A stretch of 64,000 nucleotides of DNA, taken from Lachnospiraceae bacterium (GTDB lineage: Bacteria; Bacillota; Clostridia; Lachnospirales; Lachnospiraceae). The stretch covers positions 1 to 64,000 of the forward strand of contig JAILRP010000010.1 of NCBI GenBank assembly GCA_024698075.1, given 5' to 3'. How positions within the stretch are numbered: the stretch's first letter is position 1; each line of letters begins with the position of its first letter. Positions 58,448 through 64,000 of the stretch are shown piece after piece. Below the pieces are notes generated by a model that saw only the letters and a program-made list of their open reading frames with translations, did not search any database and had not been told where the DNA came from. The translations under genes were made by a program, and so were the position numbers.

Positions 58448-59932
58448 ATGAAATATATAAGCACCAGAGGAAACGATAAAGCATACAGCGCTTCCGCTGC
58501 CATCATCCGCGGCCTTGCTGATGACGGCGGACTGTTTGTGCCGGATTCGATCCCGGCGCTCGACCACACTTTGGAAGAATATGCCGAAATGGATTATGCG
58601 ATGACGGCATACGAGATAATGAAGCTGTATCTTACGGACTTTACGGAAGAAGAACTCAAGGCCTGCATAGAAAGGGCATATGATGATAAGTTTGATGTGC
58701 CAGAAAAAGTGAAGCTGGCTGAGGCCGACGGGGCATATTTTCTTGAACTTTACCATGGACCCACGATAGCGTTCAAGGACATGGCGCTCTCGATACTTCC
58801 GCATCTTCTTACTGTTGCTGCGGCAAAGAATAATGTTAAGAACGAGATCGTCATCCTCACGGCAACAAGCGGTGATACCGGAAAAGCCGCACTTGCGGGC
58901 TTTGCGGATGTTCCCGGCACAAAGATCATAGTTTTCTATCCGAAGGACGGCGTGAGTCCCATCCAAAAGAAACAGATGGTGACCCAGAAGGGCAGCAATA
59001 CTTATGTCGTTGGAGTCGACGGGAACTTTGATGACTGCCAGACGGGTGTCAAGAAACTGTTTTCCGACCCTGAACTTGCCGCGTGGGCAGATTCTTGCGG
59101 GATGCAGTTCTCATCCGCGAATTCCATCAATATAGGACGTCTCGTTCCTCAGATAGTATATTATGTATATGCATACTCAAGGCTTGTCAGGAATGGAGCC
59201 GTAAAAGCCGGGGACCCGGTGAACTTCACCGTACCGACGGGAAACTTCGGAAACATTCTTGCGGGTTATTATGCATCACTTATGGGTATACCGGTAAACA
59301 GGCTCATCTGTGCATCGAACGAGAACAAAGTCCTGTTTGATTTTTTTGCCGACGGGGTATATGACAGGAACAGGGATTTCATTCTCACGTCATCACCTTC
59401 CATGGATATCCTGATATCAAGCAATCTTGAAAGGCTTATATATGACATCTGCGGCTCTGACGGAATAAAATGTGCGGCTTTGATGCGCGCTCTTTCCGAA
59501 GGCGGAAAGTATGAGATCGATGATGAGATGAAGAGGGGACTTTCAAAGTTTACCGGGGGATACTGCACGGAAGAAGAGACCGGGCAGACCATTAAGAGGA
59601 TATTTGAAAGTGACGGATATCTGATCGACACTCATACCGCCGTAGCTGCCGGAGTATACAGTAAATACGCTGAGAGGACAAAAGATAAGACCCCTTCGGT
59701 CATCGTATCAACTGCGAGTCCTTATAAATTTACAAAAAGTGTTCTTTCGGCATTGGATGCATCACTTATTTCGGATGATGATTTTGGGATGGCCGATTCA
59801 TTGAGTGAATTATCTTCAGTTCCGGTTCCTGACGCGGTATCTTCAATAAGAGATGCAAAAGTGCTTCACAGCCTTGTGTGTGAAGCACCTGAAATGGAAT
59901 CCGTGGTCAAAGATCTGCTCGCGGGAAAGTAA
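58448..59932 (+). CDS. thrC: Threonine synthase
   Basis: ThrC converts O-phosphohomoserine to threonine with PLP. The 494-residue protein is the long form (yeast/E. coli-like). It has an N-terminal MKYISTRGNDKAYSASAAII and the PLP-binding lysine in YHGPTIAFKDMALS (Lys110), followed by TATSGDTGKAAL, FSSANSINIGRLVPQ and VPTGNFGNILAGY. The start immediately follows the small membrane gene. Its stop lies only 11 bases before the 3' end of the opposite CheX-like gene; no terminator is visible there. Confidence 0.95.
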   Translation: MKYISTRGNDKAYSASAAIIRGLADDGGLFVPDSIPALDHTLEEYAEMDYAMTAYEIMKLYLTDFTEEELKACIERAYDDKFDVPEKVKLAEADGAYFLELYHGPTIAFKDMALSILPHLLTVAAAKNNVKNEIVILTATSGDTGKAALAGFADVPGTKIIVFYPKDGVSPIQKKQMVTQKGSNTYVVGVDGNFDDCQTGVKKLFSDPELAAWADSCGMQFSSANSINIGRLVPQIVYYVYAYSRLVRNGAVKAGDPVNFTVPTGNFGNILAGYYASLMGIPVNRLICASNENKVLFDFFADGVYDRNRDFILTSSPSMDILISSNLERLIYDICGSDGIKCAALMRALSEGGKYEIDDEMKRGLSKFTGGYCTEEETGQTIKRIFESDGYLIDTHTAVAAGVYSKYAERTKDKTPSVIVSTASPYKFTKSVLSALDASLISDDDFGMADSLSELSSVPVPDAVSSIRDAKVLHSLVCEAPEMESVVKDLLAGK

Positions 59933-59943
59933 GCCCCGGTCTG

Positions 59944-60456
59944 TCATCTGTTCTCACAGAGGAAGAACTTCACCGTACCGTAAGGGAATGTGACCGGGAT
60001 GACCGTAATGGAGCTATACAAAGACATATCGATTGTGAAATTTCCGTTCCTCTTGGGAGCATCAAGTGACAGTTCGCATATGTTGTTCTTGCTGAGAAGC
60101 ACCACGAACAGTCCGTTGTGCAGGTTGAGAAAATCAAGCACCGCCTCCCTTGCGAGAACGTCAAAAGATCCTATCTCAAGATGCGAATAGTTCCTGGCGA
60201 ACTGAGCAAGAACAGATTCTCTGCCTTCGATGCAGGAATATGCGCTGGGCACCCCGATTATCGCCTGAGACAGTTCGCATCTGCCCGTGTAGCCGTTCAG
60301 TATCTCAATCTTTCCGAGCGTAAAATCAGGATCCACATACATGCTGATATCATAAACGAGCTTCTCTATATATGTCCTGACAAAATCCGACATTCCCCTG
60401 ACCGAGCTTATGTTGGATGATTCGAGTATCTTGGTGTATGAGCCTTTGTTATCCAT
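59944..60456 (-). CDS. CheX/CheC-like phosphatase domain protein
   Basis: This 170-residue protein resembles the CheX fold that dephosphorylates CheY-P. VSDFVRTYIEK-like helices lead to a core where AVLDFLNLHNG matches the CheC/CheX motif E-L-x-N-x3-G, with Asp replacing the catalytic Glu (D-x2-N). CheX activity is therefore plausible but not certain. It overlaps the CheY-like gene by eight bases, consistent with a phosphatase for that receiver. Confidence 0.68.
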   Translation of the reverse strand: MDNKGSYTKILESSNISSVRGMSDFVRTYIEKLVYDISMYVDPDFTLGKIEILNGYTGRCELSQAIIGVPSAYSCIEGRESVLAQFARNYSHLEIGSFDVLAREAVLDFLNLHNGLFVVLLSKNNICELSLDAPKRNGNFTIDMSLYSSITVIPVTFPYGTVKFFLCENR

Positions 60457-60817
60457 CTATGTTCTCCAATATCTGTTTTAAAAGTTCCTCGTCAAGCGGC
60501 TTCTGGATAAAATCTTTTGCCCCGGCCTTGATGGCTTCTTTGATGTGTGTCTGAGTGCCGACGGAAGAGACTATGATGATCTTTGCGTCCGGTTCGATAG
60601 CCATGATCTCGCTTGTGGCGGTAACGCCATCCTTTACCGGCATGACAATATCAAGAAAGATGAGTCCGGGTTTGTGCTCCCTGCAGAAACTGACCGCATC
60701 CTCACCGTTGCCTACTTCGTTTATATCGGTATATCCAAAGCCGGAAAGAGCAGTGGAAAGGCTTTTTCTCGCGAGTATAGAGTCATCACAGACAAGAATC
60801 TTGACATCCGTGTTCAT
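60449..60817 (-). CDS. Single-domain CheY-like response regulator
   Basis: This 122-residue stand-alone receiver reads VKILVCDDSILARKSLSTAL (two acidic Asp), then GLIFLDIVMPVKDG with the phospho-acceptor Asp, VSSVGTQTHIKEAIKAGAKD (Ser/Thr switch) and FIQKPL (Lys). It has no output domain, so it acts by protein contact, as CheY does at a flagellar or pilus motor. ATG at 60817 (minus strand) follows GGAGG; a longer in-frame start has no ribosome site. It is co-transcribed with the CheX-like gene from the promoter at 60856-60883. Confidence 0.88.
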   Translation of the reverse strand: MNTDVKILVCDDSILARKSLSTALSGFGYTDINEVGNGEDAVSFCREHKPGLIFLDIVMPVKDGVTATSEIMAIEPDAKIIIVSSVGTQTHIKEAIKAGAKDFIQKPLDEELLKQILENIDG

Positions 60818-60855
60818 TACATAACCTCCGTATAAAAGAAATTTCCCCTTAGATG

Positions 60856-60883
60856 ATTTTACCATAAAACCTCTGTACTTCAA
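60856..60883 (-). promoter_or_regulatory. Promoter of the CheY/CheX-like pair
   Basis: On the minus strand, TTGAAG (60883 to 60878), 16 bases and TAAAAT (60861 to 60856) with TG, one base before the -10, precede the CheY-like gene by about 38 bases. Confidence 0.6.
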
Positions 60884-60950
60884 ATAAGATTGTGGTTAAA
60901 ATATTGTTAATGGCCTGCATTGTATGGCATATCATAAAGGAGGATCATAT

Positions 60951-61598
60951 ATGGATAACAAAGAAATTCTGTCGCACATAGACCACACGCTTCTCAAGCC
61001 TTTCGCTACATGGGAACAGATCGAAAAACTATGCAGCGAGGCGGTGAAGTATGGGACCGCTTCGGTGTGCGTTCCGCCGTGCTATATCGAACGCATTCAT
61101 AAAAACTTCCCGACTCTAAACATCTGTACCGTTGTTGGCTTTCCTCTCGGATACGAGACTACCGCTGCCAAGATAAAGGATACGCAGGAGTCGATCCGCC
61201 TTGGCGCGTCAGAGATTGACATGGTCATCAACATCTGTGAGGTCAAGAACGAAAACTATGATTTCGTAGAGGATGAGATCAGACAGCTGCGTAAAGCTTC
61301 GGAAGGAAAGATCCTTAAAGTCATAATCGAGACATGCTATCTGACCGAGGAAGAGAAGAAGGCCGTCTGCAGATGTGTCACGAATGCCGGAGCGGACTAT
61401 ATCAAGACCTCAACCGGATTCGGGGATAAAGGCGCGACCATCGAGGATATCGAACTGTTCAAAAAGGAGATAGGACCTGATGTGAAGATCAAGGCAGCAG
61501 GAGGGATCAAGACCGCCGAAGATGCAAAGAAGTATATTGAATGCGGATGCGACAGGGTAGGTGCCAGCTCCGTGGTCGGAGACATATATGCTGAATAA
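60951..61598 (+). CDS. deoC: Deoxyribose-phosphate aldolase
   Basis: DeoC splits deoxyribose-5-phosphate into glyceraldehyde-3-phosphate and acetaldehyde, ending deoxynucleoside breakdown. The 215-residue TIM-barrel protein has IDHTLLKPFATWEQIEKLCS, KVIIETCYLT and the Schiff-base lysine in GADYIKTSTGF (Lys152), followed by IKAAGGIKTAEDA. ATG at 60951 follows AAGGAGG; an in-frame ATG at 60924 precedes that site. It overlaps the aminopeptidase by 11 bases. It fits with the PNP/deaminase cluster upstream. Confidence 0.96.
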   Translation: MDNKEILSHIDHTLLKPFATWEQIEKLCSEAVKYGTASVCVPPCYIERIHKNFPTLNICTVVGFPLGYETTAAKIKDTQESIRLGASEIDMVINICEVKNENYDFVEDEIRQLRKASEGKILKVIIETCYLTEEEKKAVCRCVTNAGADYIKTSTGFGDKGATIEDIELFKKEIGPDVKIKAAGGIKTAEDAKKYIECGCDRVGASSVVGDIYAE

Positions 61599-63363
61599 GT
61601 TGAGAAGCCTTATGGCAGATGCCGGCATCGATTATTTTATCGTGTTCTCAAAGGATGCGCATCTGTCGGAATACACAGGTGACTGTGACAGATACAGGGC
61701 CGTCATATCGGGCTTCACCGGATCTGCCGGGACGCTTGTCGTAAGTGCCGATGAGGCATTCCTCTGGACGGACATGAGATACCATATCCAGGCCGAAAGG
61801 CAGCTTTCGGGGACCGGCATCTCTCTTATGAAATACGGCCTTCCGGGTGTAGCGTCATTTGAAGACTATATATGCGACCATATATGGGACGGCATGACGG
61901 TCGCATTTGACTTTATGACGGCCTCATATGAAAAATACACAAGCCTTGCCGGGCGGCTTCCCAAAAGCGTCAGCGTGATCGACGGACATGACATTCTGAT
62001 ATCATCCGCTGATATGCCGAAAAGGGTGTTTGAGGGCATAAGCTGCGTTCCCGTCGATAAAGCAGGCGTCTCCGTCTCGGAAAAGCTTGCAAAGCTTAGG
62101 GAGACTGTACGAAAAAGGTATGTAAATGACGAAAGTTATACATATATCATGTCCGACCTTACTTCGATCATGTGGCTCTTTAATCTGCGCGGCCGTGATA
62201 TAGACTACGTACCCGTGGCTTATTCGTATGCGGCCATCACGGAATATGAGGCAACGCTTTATATCGCGCGCAGAAAGCTTTCCAAAGAGGCTTCCGAAAA
62301 CCTTGAGGAACAAGGGGCCAGGACATCGGAATATTCGACGTTCTACGAGAGCCTTCGGGATACGGCAACCGACATCGTGCTCGCGGATCCGTTCACGAAC
62401 AGCTGCAGGGTCATTAAGAACTTTGATGAGGAGGGCATCTACAGGGAATGTGATGATACCGTTCTTATCAGGAAAGCGGTAAAGAACGGGGCCGAGACCG
62501 AAGGAATGAAGTCTTCCCACATAAAAGATGCCGTCACGATGATCAAGTTCTTAAGACGGATCAAAGAGCTGGCGGCTGAAAATGATCTTCCCGATGAATA
62601 TTCGGCCGGAGCAATGCTTGATGATATGAGGCTTCATGGAGGATGCTCATCGCTATCCTTCGAGACGATATGCGCATACGGTGACAATGCCGCCATAGTA
62701 CATTACGGAGTCAGAAAAGAGACTTCCAAAAAGCTTGAGCCTAAGGGTTTTCTCCTCGTCGATTCGGGTGGGCAGTATCAGTATGAAGGAACGACGGACA
62801 TTACGAGAACGATACCGTTAGGGCCGCTGACCGATGAAGAGAAGAGAGGTTATACGGCTGTCCTCATCGGAAATCTCCGTCTTATGAACATGGTATTCCC
62901 TGCAGGATGTGAGGGCACTCTTCTTGATGCGATCGCCGAACAGAGCCTCTGGGAAAACGGATATTACTGCGGACACGGGATAGGGCACGGAGTAGGCTGC
63001 AATCTGTCTGTGCATGAATCGGAGGCGAGGATCGGGCGGCGCACCCAGGAGAGGGAGATAACAATAAGGCCCGGCGTCGTTGTAAGCAATGAGCCCGGAG
63101 TATACATTGAAGGAAGTTTCGGGGTCCGGCTTGAAAATCTTTTGCTTACGGTTCCCGATAAGCCCATAGACGGACATCCGATGTGCCGTTTCGAAGCACT
63201 GACGCTCGTTCCGTTTGACTCCTCCGCGGTCGATCTTTCGATGATGAGCGAAAAAGAGATATCGTTCCTTAAGGGATATCACCATCTTATCTGGGAGACG
63301 GTTTCACCGCATCTGGACGAAAGTGACCGGATGTGGCTTAAAGAATATATTGATATTGCGTAA
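61588..63363 (+). CDS. Aminopeptidase P family peptidase (M24B)
   Basis: This 591-residue protein belongs to the long, eukaryote-like Xaa-Pro aminopeptidase group. Two N-terminal creatinase-like domains (about residues 1-290) precede the pita-bread catalytic domain. The metal ligands are in LLVDSGGQYQYEGTTDITRT (two Asp), GHGIGHGVG (His), SNEPGVYIEG (Glu) and CRFEALTLVPFD (Glu). It removes N-terminal residues before proline. ATG at 61588 has GGAG six bases before it and overlaps the deoC end by 11 bases. Confidence 0.92.
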   Translation: MLNKLRSLMADAGIDYFIVFSKDAHLSEYTGDCDRYRAVISGFTGSAGTLVVSADEAFLWTDMRYHIQAERQLSGTGISLMKYGLPGVASFEDYICDHIWDGMTVAFDFMTASYEKYTSLAGRLPKSVSVIDGHDILISSADMPKRVFEGISCVPVDKAGVSVSEKLAKLRETVRKRYVNDESYTYIMSDLTSIMWLFNLRGRDIDYVPVAYSYAAITEYEATLYIARRKLSKEASENLEEQGARTSEYSTFYESLRDTATDIVLADPFTNSCRVIKNFDEEGIYRECDDTVLIRKAVKNGAETEGMKSSHIKDAVTMIKFLRRIKELAAENDLPDEYSAGAMLDDMRLHGGCSSLSFETICAYGDNAAIVHYGVRKETSKKLEPKGFLLVDSGGQYQYEGTTDITRTIPLGPLTDEEKRGYTAVLIGNLRLMNMVFPAGCEGTLLDAIAEQSLWENGYYCGHGIGHGVGCNLSVHESEARIGRRTQEREITIRPGVVVSNEPGVYIEGSFGVRLENLLLTVPDKPIDGHPMCRFEALTLVPFDSSAVDLSMMSEKEISFLKGYHHLIWETVSPHLDESDRMWLKEYIDIA

Positions 63364-63385
63364 ACAGCATATTTTGTATTATAAT
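63356..63385 (+). promoter_or_regulatory. Promoter of pckA
   Basis: TTGCGT (63356-63361), 18 bases and a perfect TATAAT (63380-63385). The predicted start is near 63392, about 48 bases before pckA. The -35 overlaps the end of the aminopeptidase gene. The same TTGCGT-TATAAT pairing precedes the HPt-asnA genes. Confidence 0.6.
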
Positions 63386-63440
63386 CGACTTCGGTTAAAA
63401 ATGTTCATATTCATACATATAAAGAAAAGGAGTGAAATTT

Positions 63441-64000
63441 ATGGCAAACATTGATTTATCAAAGTACGGTATCACCGGTACTACAGAGATCATCTACAAC
63501 CCTTCGAACGAGCTTCTCTTTGATGAAGAGATGAAGAAGGATCTGACGGGTTATGACAAGGGTGTTCTTACCGAGCTTGATGCCGTTAACGTAATGACCG
63601 GTATCTACACGGGACGTTCTCCCAAAGACAAATTCATCGTTGATGATGCCAAGTCTCATGACACCGTATGGTGGACGAGCGAGGGATATCCCAACGACAA
63701 CCATCCCGCAACACAGCATGCATGGGATGAGTGTAAGAAACTTGCGATAGACGAGCTTTCAAACAAGAGGCTCTTTGTTGTCGACGCATTCTGCGGCGCA
63801 AACAAGGATTCAAGAATGTCTGTCCGTTTCATCATGGAAGTTGCATGGCAGGCACATTTCGTAAGAAACATGTTCATCAAGCCCACAGCTGAAGAGGAAG
63901 CTGCTTTTGAGCCCAACTTTGTAGTATACACGGCTTCAAAGGCTAAGGTTGAGAACTATAAGGAACTCGGCCTCAATTCCGAAACCGCTGTTTTATTCAA
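63441..64000 (+). CDS. pckA: ATP-dependent phosphoenolpyruvate carboxykinase (partial, N-terminal)
   Basis: The reading frame opens at 63441 and continues past the window end with no stop, giving the first 186 residues or so. ANIDLSKYGITGTTEIIYNP leads to TGIYTGRSPKDKFIVDD, the oxaloacetate/PEP-binding segment, and further AFCGANKDSRMSVRFIMEVA, all ATP-type PckA. The enzyme interconverts oxaloacetate + ATP with PEP + CO2 + ADP; in fermenting anaerobes it often runs toward oxaloacetate. AAGGAGTG lies seven to ten bases before the ATG. The kinase motifs are outside the window. Confidence 0.95.
   Translation, partial: MANIDLSKYGITGTTEIIYNPSNELLFDEEMKKDLTGYDKGVLTELDAVNVMTGIYTGRSPKDKFIVDDAKSHDTVWWTSEGYPNDNHPATQHAWDECKKLAIDELSNKRLFVVDAFCGANKDSRMSVRFIMEVAWQAHFVRNMFIKPTAEEEAAFEPNFVVYTASKAKVENYKELGLNSETAVLF

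Overview
The window looks like a chromosomal segment of a strictly anaerobic, Gram-positive Clostridia, most likely a member of the Lachnospiraceae. This rests on gene content: an Rnf complex in the clostridial order C-D-G-E-A-B, the oxygen-sensitive ribonucleotide reductase NrdD with NrdG, pyruvate phosphate dikinase and ATP-dependent PEP carboxykinase, a membrane Na+-pumping decarboxylase, a ribosomal S1-like gene overlapping ispH, the DUF512-der pair, and strong AGGAGG-type ribosome binding sites. Almost all genes lie on the + strand. The exceptions are a YprB-like nuclease, apbE, an AP2-like protein and a CheX/CheY-like pair. No tRNA, rRNA, insertion sequence, CRISPR array or prophage was seen, and no gene-free stretch exceeds about 200 bases.

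Region by region: 1-4026 holds the end of glyS, ppdK with a clear terminator, and galE. 4033-8471 has a heterodimeric ABC exporter, a small Cys-containing DUF6472-type protein and birA. 8478-12907 has an orphan HPt protein coupled to asnA, then alaS and rpsU with a textbook promoter and terminator. 12956-15365 has a membrane metallophosphoesterase and scpA-scpB. 15398-20894 is a five-gene sodium-pumping decarboxylase/transcarboxylase operon. 20893-26322 runs tetR-baiN-cmk-ispH-rpsA-cheR. A YprB-like nuclease lies on the opposite strand, followed by the rnfCDGEAB operon (27455-32477) and a convergent apbE. 33507-35646 has two membrane-anchored cell-wall hydrolases. 35704-40047 has the AP2-like protein, divergent nrdD-nrdG with tandem NrdR boxes, and dut.

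40080-59932 is an almost gapless run of 17 co-oriented genes, with no gap above 47 bases. In order it holds DUF512 radical SAM, der, plsY, gpsA, a MoxR ATPase with a VWA partner, an HD-GYP response regulator, a hybrid kinase and a hybrid pseudokinase. It continues with a nucleoside salvage block (PNP, BMP-family lipoprotein, cytidine deaminase, amidohydrolase), a membrane-anchored MutS-like ATPase, RNase HI, a small membrane protein and thrC. The right end has a CheX/CheY-like pair on the - strand, deoC, an aminopeptidase P and the start of pckA.

Functionally the window is rich in anaerobic energy metabolism at the PEP/pyruvate/oxaloacetate node. PPDK, PEPCK, the biotin-dependent Na+ pump, the biotin ligase that would activate its carrier, and Rnf (ferredoxin:NAD+ coupled ion transport) could all feed one sodium or proton gradient. 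ApbE next to Rnf would flavinylate RnfD and RnfG. The most novel-looking items are the kinase/pseudokinase/HD-GYP signalling set inside the long directon, the double AP2-like/HNH-like protein, the membrane MutS-like ATPase, the 18-base direct repeats framing a structured spacer before dut, and several candidate operators and leaderless starts. All assignments come from reading motifs in the translated sequence; no database search was possible.
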